DNA of 64,000 nt, from NCBI RefSeq assembly GCF_003369915.1, contig NC_046677.1, forward strand, positions 16,554,001 to 16,618,000. The letters run 5' to 3'. A program made the position numbers and the translations under genes. This document shows, piece by piece, positions 39,990 through 50,294 of this stretch; positions within the stretch are counted from its first letter, which is position 1; each line of letters begins with the position of its first letter. The notes under the pieces were generated by a model. It made no database searches. It saw only the letters and a list, made by a program, of their open reading frames with translations, and had not been told where the DNA came from. The DNA is from Drosophila miranda. Taxonomy: Eukaryota; Arthropoda; Insecta; Diptera; Drosophilidae.

Positions 39990-40418
39990 TCAGGCGAAAT
40001 AAAGGCGCCGAAATGCTTTGCGCAGCTCCCGATTGCATGTGGGGCAGCGGGGGCTTTGAATGGTCGCCGTCAACCACGATAGGCACGGCTCGCAAAGGAT
40101 ATGGCTACATGCTGGGGCCATGGCGCAACCATCGGTGAACTTCTTTCGACACACGCTGCAGAAAGGGTAGGAAAGCTTCTCTGTATTCTCTTCATTGGTC
40201 TTCTGACGCTTGGCAGCCGATGGTCCAGCTTGATCGTCGTCTTCAGTATCGGGTTGAGTGGATTTGCCCAGTAGCTGAATCAATGGTTGTCCGCCAGTCG
40301 ATGCCTGTGTGGTTGCCACTCCGCCAGTCGATGCTTCTCTGAATCTCACTACTGTAGTAGTTAGTTTGCGCATTGTTTCGTTCGATGGGAACGATATCTT
40401 GCTTTTCGTATTTCCCAT
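39990..40418 (-). CDS. Small C3HC4 RING-finger protein, copy B (142 residues)
   Basis: Encodes the same protein as copy A (ATG at 40418), with all eight zinc ligands and the M-G-N-T-K-S start. I saw no nucleotide difference within the CDS. The left edge of the downstream 5.9-kb array lies inside this gene: its part from about 40135 to the start codon is what recurs, truncated, in array units 2 and 3. It is thus the parental RING copy of the array. Confidence 0.8.
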   Translation of the reverse strand: MGNTKSKISFPSNETMRKLTTTVVRFREASTGGVATTQASTGGQPLIQLLGKSTQPDTEDDDQAGPSAAKRQKTNEENTEKLSYPFCSVCRKKFTDGCAMAPACSHILCEPCLSWLTATIQSPRCPTCNRELRKAFRRLYFA

Positions 40419-40795
40419 TTTGTAAAACACAAGAAACTTTTACAATTTTTGTAGTATTTACGACACAAGCTTCTCGACCATCGTGGAGAACGGTGTGTCC
40501 AAAGATTTATATCAAAAGATACGCTATGCCCAAGAAAAACTTAGAAAAATGCTGGAGAAGATGTTTGTTTAATTGTTGGATGATGTTCACCATCTCCACA
40601 ACTTACCAGCGGACTATCATTCTAAGGCAAAATGTTAGTTTAAGCTAAATCACGAACGCCTTAGCCAACCCAACCTAACCCTCGGGGTCCACTTAAAATA
40701 TCACCAATTCCCCATTCATCTGTTCCCACGCCAATTCTTTCCCACAATCGTAGTTTCTGTCCAAATTTGTATTTACTGTTTAACGTTTTTTTTTT

Positions 40796-41861
40796 TATAC
40801 CCGATACTCAAAATGAGTATTGGGGTATATTAGATTTGTGGTAAAAGTGGATGTGTGTAACGTCCAGAAGGAATCGTTTCCGACCCCATAAGGTATATAT
40901 ATTCTTGATCAGCATCAATAGCCGAGTCGATTGAGCCCTGTCTGTCTGTCCGTCTGTCCGTCCGTCCGTCCGTCCGTCCGTCCGTCCCCTTCAGCGCCTA
41001 GTGCTCAAAGACTATTAGATCTAGAGCAACGATGTTTTGGATCCAGATTTCTGTGATATGTCACTGCTACAAAAATATTTCAAAACTTCGCCCCGCCCAC
41101 TTCCGCCCCCACAAAAGACGAAAATCTGTGGCATCCACATTTTTAAAGATACGATAAACCAAAAACGCAGAATCGTAGAGGATGACTATATGTTCTAGAG
41201 TGTAAGATCTCAACCAGATCGTATAATTATTATAGCCAGAATCAAGAAAACAATTTCACTCTTTCTCGCTCTGTCTCTCTCTAACACACAGGTTTCATGG
41301 TCGGTTTTGTCAATTGCAAAATATGAGTTCAAGGATCTCAGAACCTATAAGAGCCAGAGCAACCAAATTTGGTATCCACACTCCTGTGATATCCGACCTT
41401 GACCGTTTCCTGTCCAAATTTCGAAACACCCCCTTCCGCCCCCGCAAAGGACGAAAATCTGGGGCATCCACAAATCTCAGAGACTATTAAGGCTACAGTA
41501 ACCAAATTTGGTATCCGCACTTCTGTTAGATCTCACTATAAAACGTTTATCTCAGAATTTCGCCCCACCCTTTTCCGCCCCCACAAAGAACGAAAATCTG
41601 TTGCATCCACAATATTGCACATTCGAGAAAACTAAAAACGCAGAATCATAGATAATGACCATATCTATCAGATTGCTGAATCTGGATCAGATCAGATCAT
41701 TTTTATAGCCAAAAGGAACAAATCAATTTGCACTGGCTACGCAGCGCCCGACGTCACGCTCAGACTGATTTTCTGTCTCTCTCGCACGCACTCCTTGTCG
41801 TGTCGTTTAATATTAGCGGCGTCTGCCGGAGGAGAGCCATACTGACTTAGTATCGGGTATA
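40796..41861 (+). mobile_element. DINE-1/mini-me element, copy 3, full length (1066 bp)
   Basis: Bounded by TATACCCGATACT at the 5' end and its inverse AGTATCGGGTATA at the 3' end. It has (GTCC)n at about 40939-40987, three diverged internal repeats, and GA-rich segments on the minus strand at 41259-41282 and 41773-41786. It encodes no protein. Length and terminal inverted sequences fit full-length ISY-like obscura-group elements; that match is from memory. Confidence 0.87.
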
Positions 41862-42762
41862 ACTGTAGAGTTGCGGTCTCCGCAGCAACTCACAACGTTC
41901 CCCCTCGTTCCTTTTCGCTTTGCATACTTTTAGCTCTATTTTATTCATTTTATTTCCATTTTATATAATTTATTTTGCTTTGAAAGCCATATTGTCTTAC
42001 TCGTACACTCTTGACTGTGAGGAAATGAGCATTGTTATGTCAGGGAAGCACTCCAGACCCTCTTGCAGTTTTCGGGATTTTGATATGACCATAAAAAGTA
42101 AAAGGAATAAAGGAAAAAAAGGCAAAGAAGTACATCCAAAAAGGAAAGAAAACCCTGCTCCCACTTGAAAGCGACATTGAGGCCCGTCTCCATGGGAATA
42201 CCCTCGTCCTCTGCTGTCTGGAGGGTACTTCCTTCCCTGCCTCTACAAGGGGCGACATGTCAACGCAGCTATGCCTCTTGGATGGGGCACGTGTGCTCCG
42301 GCATGGCACAGGAACTCGAAAGGCATTTCACGAAATTCCAAGGCAAACAGCATGCAGAAATTGCATTTAGATGTGCGAAGAAAATTGCTAAAAATATTAT
42401 TTGCCTTTGAGGGAATTTCGAAATGAAAATGTTTATCTCTAAAACATAAAGTGCATTTTCTAACTTTACGTAATATAATACTCGTATCCTGTGTCAAAAG
42501 TCAGGAACAGAAAACAAAGCTAAAATCTACAATGAATTGTTAATGGCCTGAATGCAGGACCCGACATCTATCGATGGAGAGGCTAACAAGTCCAGGGAAT
42601 TTCCTACAAGCATTTACATCTAGCACATACATCCCAGAGATCCTTGACATGTCGAATTTAAATGTAACTTATTTATATCCGTTTATGTGGGTCCGCTGTC
42701 ATTTAAATTTTGCTCATTAGGCCTTATTTATGATAAGTAGGACAGCAGCTCATTTGTGGAAG

Positions 42763-43802
42763 TCAGGGAAAAAATGTTGATGGATTTTGTGGTTTCAAAA
42801 CCAGAGGCAATATTTCTTTTATTGCTGGGTGACTCTGGGCATCAGCTTGGTGCATTTTTGGCCCTGTAAGAAAACCAATAAAGAAATATACGAATCCCAG
42901 TACGAATATGATACGCACCGAGTCCGGATACGATTCGGCGCGGTAGCTACGTGAAAACATGTGACATATACTGTAAGTAGAAGATCAATGTCCAGGTTGC
43001 CCGTCCCTTGAATGTCTCTATGGATGACCAGAAAGAGCTGCGTTTCATTGGTGTGGACACTGGTACGCTGATCGCCTGATCCGCATTGTTATATCCATTG
43101 TGCTGAGATAGAAGGCCAGTGGGGAAAGAAGCCGTGTGATACATCCTGGGATTAATGTGCATCTGAAAGGAGGAGGATAGATAATGACGAGGATTCTGGC
43201 AGCCAAAGGTTAAAAGTTCACAATATACCTTGCTGCAGGCCGCAGAAATTCCCCTCAACACATTATTCTGACCATCGCTGACACCGTCCCGATAAGAGAC
43301 AATGTGCTCGGAATAGCAGTTCCAGAACTGACGACTCCATTACCCCGATTTCCTCCAGGGCAGAGGCTTGCAAGTGATATTGTATGTTGTATGAAGCCCC
43401 GAAAGGATTATGGGAGGCAGCCAACCCCCATCACACTGGGTGGCGTCCCGAAATTTGGAATATAACGAACACCAAATCACATTGGTTTCGTTTGAAATCC
43501 TGAAAGGAATCATATAGGTCACGGCCATCCCTGTACATCCGTATTACAGCCGTCTAATCTAGGAAACATTGACTATATGCCTTTTAGCAAGGACCTGCAA
43601 GGAGAACATTCAGATCTCTGTGGCATGCCGAGGTCAGCACCTTACAACTCACGTGTTCTTTGAAATCTTGCACCTGATTGTAGGCCGAGGGCACGGCTTT
43701 GGAGCAAAGAATTTCATACGATCTCAACTGTTGCCCTTGTTGTTGTCCACTGTTGTCCGTGTGTATACAGTGATGAAACAGTTCTCGCCAAATCCAGAGC
43801 AA
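42763..43802 (-). pseudogene. Spliced-looking host gene remnants, unit 1
   Basis: Two good short introns are visible on the minus strand: 43652-43595 (GTGAGT ... CTTGCAG, 58 bp) and 43228-43163 (GTATAT ... TTTCAG, 66 bp). Flanking frames are open for 25-70 codons and include A-V-P-S-A-Y-N-Q-V-Q, G-V-S-D-G-Q-N-N-V-L-R-G and a hydrophobic R-I-I-F-V-L-G-F-V-Y-F-F-I-G-F segment. Stops separate the pieces, for example a TAG soon after the first intron and a TAA in K-S-G-stop-W-S-R. An L-P-W ... F-W stretch faintly recalls SLC6 transporters, but I do not rely on it. The same pieces recur in units 2 and 3. Confidence 0.35.
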
Positions 43803-44095
43803 TCACTCAACGAATTTAACACGAAATTGAATATAAAACGAAATGAAGAATATCAGCAGGCTTGGCAACTCTACTCAGCTGTGTTCTTGTGTTCAGTGTT
43901 GTAAGCCGTTTAACTGTAGACATCGATAAATAAAACATCGATGAATATATTAAAAATTGCTTGCTACAAACCGCGTAAAATGTGTAAAAAAAATGAATTT
44001 TGGTATCTAAAATACATCTTAGGTATTCGAGCAGGCACAATTTTTGAACCACTGTGAACTACCATGGCCCTAAATGGGTTAAAATTTAAATAAAA

Positions 44096-44121
44096 ATATA
44101 TATATATATATATATATATAT
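44096..44121. repeat. TA microsatellite upstream of VAP copy 1
   Basis: About 13 TA dinucleotides, present at the matching place in units 2 (about 49998-50020) and 3 with slightly different lengths. Confidence 0.8.
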
Positions 44122-44212
44122 CTGACGTATATATAGTTTAATTATCCATGTATTTATTAAAATATAGGTATTTAAGTAAAAACATCCAATAAGACGCTTG
44201 TAGGGTAAATCT

Positions 44213-44270
44213 AAAAACATCGATAGTGGAGAAAAAACATCGATGGTTGAGAAAAAACATCGATGACATC
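44213..44270 (+). promoter_or_regulatory. Three tandem AAAAAACATCGAT boxes upstream of VAP copy 1
   Basis: Three units of about 20 bp, each with AAAAACATCGAT and then a G, sit 125-185 bp before the ATG. A further CATCGATAAA/CATCGATGAA pair lies near 43.92 kb. ATCGAT is the core of the DRE and of BEAF-32/DREF-type promoter sites. Helical (about 20-bp) spacing and preservation in all three units favour a promoter role. Confidence 0.45.
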
Positions 44271-44395
44271 TCAGGCTTACTACATCGCCATCATTTTCTT
44301 TTCGCCATTTCATCTCAGAAAGTTTTTTCGAGCACATTGTTTCTTAAACCAAACCTACAAAAAAGGACAAAAATTCCGTAAACCAAACTAAAAAA

Positions 44396-45139
44396 ATGGC
44401 AAAGAATATAGAGAACATAATGATCGTGGAGCCAGCTGATGCGCTGACTTTCGAAGGGCCGTTCAACAAGCCCATCAAGCGCAATCTGGTTATTCGCAGT
44501 CTCGTCGATAAAGATATGGCGTACAAGCTGAAGACAACCTCGCCACGCCTGTTCTTCGTTCGCCCTAACATCGGGATAATTGGTGCCAAGTCGTCGGTCA
44601 GCATCGAAATTTTCATGCCTCCGACACTGCCCCTCTATCCGGACCCGTTTATGAAGCGTCACAAATTCCTCATTGTGGCTGGCGAAGCTACTGAACCCGT
44701 AGGGGATTTGCAGAACTTCTTCAAGGATCTGGAGCCGGCCAACGCCTGGGAAGGCAGGGTCCACTGTGAGTTTGTGCTTCCGCAGCCGGAGAATAACAAC
44801 GGCTTCGAGGCTAGCATTTTGGACGAGTCGATCCGTCACACTGTTGGTGGAGAGCCCATGGAAGACTTGGAGCTCACGTACGACGCCCTGGAGGTCAGCG
44901 TTCTGGTGGACATTCTACAGGAAAAGGTTGTTAATCTTGAGCAGGTGCGTCTGGAGTTGTCTCTGCAAATCGAGGAACTACGCGATTCTGCTAAGAAGGG
45001 GCAGAACGCCAAGAAAATTCTGCTACGCCAGCGCTCTACCTTTTTTATGTTTTCGTCCGCATGTGTCGCCGTTGGTGCCGTCTTTTTTTTTGGTAATTTT
45101 GGCAAAGACTTCCTAAACCTAATTAAGAAAGCCTTTTAA
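44396..45139 (+). CDS. VAP-type MSP-domain ER membrane protein, copy 1 (247 residues)
   Basis: VAMP-associated proteins are ER tail anchors whose MSP domain binds FFAT motifs of lipid-transfer and other partners. Residues 8-115 form the MSP domain: E-P-A-D-A-L-T-F-E-G-P-F, then K44, K46, T47, T48 in Y-K-L-K-T-T-S-P and V55-R-P-N, the VAP signature and FFAT-binding face. A coiled coil covers about 170-205. The last 34 residues hold a tail anchor (F-F-M-F-S-S-A-C-V-A-V-G-A-V-F-F-F). Length is near that of Drosophila Vap33. The CDS is intronless, with ATG in AAAAAATGG and AATAAA at 45161-45166. Versus copies 2 and 3 it has N for S, L for R, N for Y, A for G and lacks M-Q before I-L-Q-E-K. The testis-expressed paralogue farinelli is one possible relative. 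Confidence 0.9.
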   Translation: MAKNIENIMIVEPADALTFEGPFNKPIKRNLVIRSLVDKDMAYKLKTTSPRLFFVRPNIGIIGAKSSVSIEIFMPPTLPLYPDPFMKRHKFLIVAGEATEPVGDLQNFFKDLEPANAWEGRVHCEFVLPQPENNNGFEASILDESIRHTVGGEPMEDLELTYDALEVSVLVDILQEKVVNLEQVRLELSLQIEELRDSAKKGQNAKKILLRQRSTFFMFSSACVAVGAVFFFGNFGKDFLNLIKKAF

Positions 45140-45692
45140 GGAATTGTTCTGTTACAAGCGAATAAAATATGTAATTGCTCTCCCCTAAATGAATTTCTAT
45201 TCAATTTTTGAGTATTTTGTCATAGAAAATTCGAGAAATTCTCATACATACAAAAACTTAAGGTTTTTGCAGAGTCACCTCATGACGTCATACAACAAAA
45301 AATTTAAATGGCGGCTTTCAGAGGCGGACTTACAGCCAGTTTTTTTTTAAATCTTCAATCGATTGGTTGTGACTTCATAATAGTTTTGTTAGATCTGTAA
45401 AAAATATCGTATCGGTCAGATATATATTTTTTGGAAAAATACACAGGCCGAATGATTTTTCGTTATATGTAAACGTACAATAGCATTGTCAAAAATATCA
45501 ATTTTGAATAGTTTGATCTATTTTCGAGCTCTGGAGAATCTTAAAATATTAAATATCGATAGGCAAAAACTGTGTCAATAACGATTGTGAAAAGCTGCAA
45601 CCAGCACTCGGCTATCTGTCTTGGCACTTGAAAAATTTAGAGTTCGTATCGTTTGCACCATTTCGCATATAGACACGCCCGAGAAATTTGTT

Positions 45693-45974
45693 GTGAACTT
45701 CTTTCGACACACGCTGCAGAAAGGGTAGGAAAGCTTCTCTGTATTCTCTTCATTGGTCTTCTGACGCTTGGCAGCCGATGGCAGCTTGATCGTCGTCTTC
45801 AGTATCGGGTTAAGTGGATTTGCCCAGTAGCTGAATCAAGGGTTGTCCGCCAGTCGATGCCTGTGTGGTTGCCACTCCGCCAGTCGATGCTTCTCTGAAT
45901 CTCACTACTGTAGTAGTTAGTTTGCGCATTGTTTCGTTCGATGGGAACGATATCTTGCTTTTCGTATTTCCCAT
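45693..45974 (-). pseudogene. Truncated RING-finger gene fragment, unit 2 left end
   Basis: Matches the first about 94 codons of the RING gene, from the M-G-N-T-K-S start (ATG at 45974) to just past the first Cys pair. It is then cut by the array junction, so six of eight zinc ligands are absent. It also lacks two bases in the G-P-S-A-A region (GATGGCAGC against GATGGTCCAGC), shifting the frame. It cannot encode a RING. Its 5' flank is intact, so it could still be transcribed across the junction. Confidence 0.85.
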
Positions 45975-46451
45975 TTTGTAAAACACAAGAAACTTTTACA
46001 ATTTTTGTAGTATTTACGACACAAGCTTCTCGACCATCGTGGAGAACGGTGTGTCCAAAGATTTATATCAAAAGATACGCTATGCCCAAGAAAAACTTAG
46101 AAAAATGCTGGAGAAGATGTTTGTTTAATTGTTGGATGATGTTCACCATCTCCACAACTTACCAGCGGACTATCATTCTAAGGCAAAATGTTAGGTTAAG
46201 CTAAATCACGAACGCCTTAGCCAACCCAACCTAACCCTCGGGGTCGACTAAAAATATCAACAATTCCCCATTCATCTGTTCCCACGCCAATTCTTTCCCA
46301 CAATCGTAGTTTCTGTCCAAATTTTTATTTACTGTTTAACGGTTTTTTTGTTTGTTTTTGCATTCCTTTTTAGTTCCCTGTTTAACGTTTATATCTGTTC
46401 AAATATTTTCGTACACGAATATCGAAAGAAATTATTAATAAATAAGCCTGT

Positions 46452-46658
46452 TCACTGCCAACGGGCCCCAAATATCCAGACTGACAGAATTTCCAGAGAC
46501 TCCGCAACGATTGGCCTATCGATATATAGATTGTCATCGCCAAGGCCAATCGAAGGGGAAGCTGAAGCTTCTTGAATTGGAAAAATCGCTATTCCCGGGT
46601 TAAGGACTGTCTCTCCTTCGAATGTACCTCTTGAATCACATTTTTCCTCGAATGACAT
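46452..46658 (-). CDS. Candidate 68-residue ORF (M-S-F-E-E-K...), unit 2
   Basis: Same ORF as at 38586-38792, with two substitutions (Q to L in D-D-N-x-Y-I-D, T to I in R-P-x-V-A-E), both amino-acid changes. The frame is kept. Confidence 0.3.
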   Translation of the reverse strand: MSFEEKCDSRGTFEGETVLNPGIAIFPIQEASASPSIGLGDDNLYIDRPIVAESLEILSVWIFGARWQ

Positions 46659-46665
46659 ACATTTT

Positions 46666-47762
46666 TATACCCGATACTCAAAATGAGTATTGGGGTATAT
46701 TAGATTTGTGGTAAAAGTGGATGTGTGTAACGTCCAGAAGGAATCGTTTCCGACCCCATAAGGTATATATATTCTTGATCAGCATAAATAGCCGAGTCGA
46801 TTGAGCCCTGTCTGTCTGTCCGTCTGTCCGTCCGTCCGTCCGTCCGTCCGTCCGTCCGTCCGTCCGTCCGTCCGTCCGTCCGTCCGTCCCTTTCAGCGCC
46901 TAGTGCTCAAAGACTATTAGATCTAGAGCAACGAAGTTTTGGATCCAGATTTCTGTGATATGTCACTGCTACAAAAATATTTCAAAACTTCGCCCCGCCC
47001 ACTTCCGCCCCCACAAAGGACGAAAATCTGTGGCATCCACATTTTTAAAGATACGATAAACCAAAAACGCAGAATCGTAGAGGATGACTATATGTTCTAG
47101 AGTGTAAGATCTCAACCAGATCGTATAATTATTATAGCCAGAATCAAGAAAACAATTTCACTCTTTCTCGCTCTGTCTCTCTCTAACACACAGGTTTCAT
47201 GGTCGGTTTTGTCAATTGCAAAATATGAGTTCAAGGATCTCAGAACCTATAAGAGCCAGAGCAACCAAATTTGGTATCCACACTCCTGTGATATCCGACC
47301 TTGACCGTTTCCTGTCCAAATTTCGAAACACCCCCTTCCGCCCCCGCAAAGGACGAAAATCTGGGGCATCCACAAATCTCAGAGACTATTAAGGCTACAG
47401 TAACCAAATTTGGTATCCGCACTTCTGTTAGATCTCACTATAAAACGTTTATCTCAGAATTTCGCCCCACCCTTTTCCGCCCCCACAAAGGACGAAGTCT
47501 GTTGCATCCACAATATTGCACATTCGAGAAAACTAAAAACGCAGAATCATAGATAATGACCATATCTATCAGATTGCTGAATCTGGATCAGATCAGATCA
47601 TTTTTATAGCCAAAAGGAACAAATCAATTTGCACTGGCTACGCAGCGCCCGACGTCACGCTCAGACTGATTTTCTGTCTCTCTCGCACGCACTCCTTGTC
47701 GTGTCGTTTAATATTAGCGGCGTCTGCCGGAGGAGAGCCATACTGACTTAGTATCGGGTATA
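46666..47762 (+). mobile_element. DINE-1/mini-me element, copy 4, full length
   Basis: Same termini as copy 3. The (GTCC)n run (about 46809-46889) is expanded by some 30 bp relative to copy 3. GA-rich segment (minus strand) at 47161-47184. Confidence 0.87.
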
Positions 47763-48663
47763 ACTGTAGAGTTGCGGTCTCCGCAGCAACTCACAACGTT
47801 CCCCCTCGTTCCTTTTCGCTTTGCATACTTTTAGCTCTATTTTATTCATTTTATTTCCATTTTATATAATTTATTTTGCTTTGAAAGCCATATTGTCTTA
47901 CTCGTACACTCTTGACTGTGAGGAAATGAGCATTGTTATGTCAGGGAAGCACTCCAGACCCTCTTGCAGTTTTCGGGATTTTGATATGACCATAAAAAGT
48001 AAAAGGAATAAAGGAAAAAAAGGCAAAGAAGTACATCCAAAAAGGAAAGAAAACCCTGCTCCCACTTGAAAGCGACATTGAGGCCCGTCTCCATGGGAAT
48101 ACCCTCGTCCTCTGCTGTCTGGAGGGTACTTCCTTCCCTGCCTCTACAAGGGGCGACATGTCAACGCAGCTATGCCTCTTGGATGGGGCACGTGTGCTCC
48201 GGCATGGCACAGGAACTCGAAAGGCATTTCACGAAATTCCAAGGCAAACAGCATGCAGAAATTGCATTTAGATGTGCGAAGAAAATTGCTAAAAATATTA
48301 TTTGCCTTTGAGGGAATTTCGAAATGAAAATGTTTATCTCTAAAACATAAAGTGCATTTTCTAACTTTACGTAATATAATACTCGTATCCTGTGTCAAAA
48401 GTCAGGAACAGAAAACAAAGCTAAAATCTACAATGAATTGTTAATGGCCTGAATGCAGGACCCGACATCTATCGATGGAGAGGCTAACAAGTCCAGGGAA
48501 TTTCCTACAAGCATTTACATCTAGCACACACATCCCAGAGATCCTTGACATGTCGAATTTAAATGTAACTTATTTATATCCGTTTATGTGGGTCCGCTGT
48601 CATTTAAATTTTGCTCATTAGGCCTTATTTATGATAAGTAGGACAGCAGCTCATTTGTGGAAG

Positions 48664-49703
48664 TCAGGGAAAAAATGTTGATGGATTTTGTGGTTTCAAA
48701 ACCAGAGGCAATATTTCTTTTATTGCTGGGTGACTCTGGGCATCAGCTTGGTGCATTTTTGGCCCTGTAAGAAAACCAATAAAGAAATATACGAATCCCA
48801 GTACGAATATGATACGCACCGAGTCCGGATACGATTCGGCGCGGTAGCTACGTGAAAACATGTGACATATACTGTAAGTAGAAGATCAATGTCCAGGTTG
48901 CCCGTCCCTTGAATGTCTCTATGGATGACCAGAAAGAGCTGCGTTTCATTGGTGTGGACACTGGTACGCTGATCGCCTGATCCGCATTGTTATATCCATT
49001 GTGCTGAGATAGAAGGCCAGTGGGGAAAGAAGCCGTGTGATACATCCTGGGATTAATGTGCATCTGAAAGGAGGAGGATAGATAATGACGAGGATTCTGG
49101 CAGCCAAAGGTTAAAAGTTCACAATATACCTTGCTGCAGGCCGCAGAAATTCCCCTCAACACATTATTCTGACCATCGCTGACACCGTCCCGATAAGAGA
49201 CAATGTGCTCGGAATAGCAGTTCCAGAACTGACGACTCCATTACCCCGATTTCCTCCAGGGCAGAGGCTTGCAAGTGATATTGTATGTTGTATGAAGCCC
49301 CGAAAGGATTATGGGAGGCAGCCAACCCCCATCACACTGGGTGGCGTCCCGAAATTTGGAATATAACGAACACCAAATCACATTGGTTTCGTTTGAAATC
49401 CTGAAAGGAATCATATAGGTCACGGCCATCCCTGTACATCCGTATTACAGCCGTCTAATCTAGGAAACATTGACTATATGCCTTTTAGCAAGGACCTGCA
49501 AGGAGAACATTCAGATCTCTGTGGCATGCCGAGGTCAGCACCTTACAACTCACGTGTTCTTTGAAATCTTGCACCTGATTGTAGGCCGAGGGCACGGCTT
49601 TGGAGCAAAGAATTTCATACGATCTCAACTGTTGCCTTTGTTGTTGTCCACTGTTGTCCGTGTGTATACAGTGATGAAACAGTTCTCGCCAAATCCAGAG
49701 CAA
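48664..49703 (-). pseudogene. Spliced-looking host gene remnants, unit 2
   Basis: Copy of the remnant at 42763-43802 with the same introns and interruptions, 5901 bp further on; no sign of repair or independent decay. Confidence 0.35.
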
Positions 49704-50111
49704 TCACTCAACGAATTTAACACGAAATTGAATATAAAACGAAATGAAGAATATCAGCAGGCTTGGCAACTCTACTCAGCTGTGTTCTTGTGTTCAGTGT
49801 TGTAAGCCGTTTAACTGTAGACATCGATAAATAAAACATCGATGAATATATTAAAAATTGCTTGCTACAAACCGCGTAAAATGTGTAAAAAAAATGAATT
49901 TTGGTATCTAAAATACATCTTAGGTATTCGAGCAGGCACAATTTTTGAACCACTGTGAACTACCATGGCCCTAAATGGGTTAAAATTTAAATAAAAATAT
50001 ATATATATATATATATATATCTGACGTATATATAGTTTAATTATCCATGTATTTATTAAAATATAGGTATTTAAGTAAAAACATCCAATAAGACGCTTGT
50101 AGGGTAAATCT

Positions 50112-50169
50112 AAAAACATCGATAGTGGAGAAAAAACATCGATGGTTGAGAAAAAACATCGATGACATC
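50112..50169 (+). promoter_or_regulatory. Three tandem AAAAAACATCGAT boxes upstream of VAP copy 2
   Basis: Unchanged from unit 1, at the same distance from the ATG. Confidence 0.45.
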
Positions 50170-50294
50170 TCAGGCTTACTACATCGCCATCATTTTCTTT
50201 TCGCCATTTCATCTCAGAAAGTTTTTTCGAGCACATTGTTTCTTAAACCAAACCTACAAAAAAGGACAAAAATTCCGTAAACCAAACTAAAAAA

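Larger units (their letters stand above)
38800..40795. repeat. Second DINE + RING-gene duplication unit
   Basis: Repeats 36826-38799 with near identity through the RING gene. Its RING 5' flank is about 320 bp shorter: at a poly-T run near 40790 the sequence jumps straight to the next DINE element, deleting the M-S-F-E-E-K ORF region. Confidence 0.75.
40135..45692. repeat. Array unit 1 (about 5.56 kb)
   Basis: Spans the 5' part of RING copy B, a full-length DINE element, minus-strand gene remnants and VAP copy 1. It is shorter than units 2 and 3 mainly through loss of about 320 bp before the DINE element and a shorter GTCC run. It ends at TTTGTTGTG, joined directly to AACTTCTTTCG of the RING gene. 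Confidence 0.8.

Noticed and set aside
41338-41520. 60-codon minus-strand frames in the DINE copies
   Set aside because: They fall in the element's internal non-coding repeats; this family encodes no protein.
46809-46889. GTCC run considered as a CRISPR-like or satellite array
   Set aside because: It is a 4-bp microsatellite without spacers, inside a known DINE position, in a eukaryotic genome.
49470-49805. 111-codon plus-strand frame repeated in all three units
   Set aside because: It starts at TTG without an ATG, has no motif, and overlaps the better spliced minus-strand remnant; its repetition only reflects the array.
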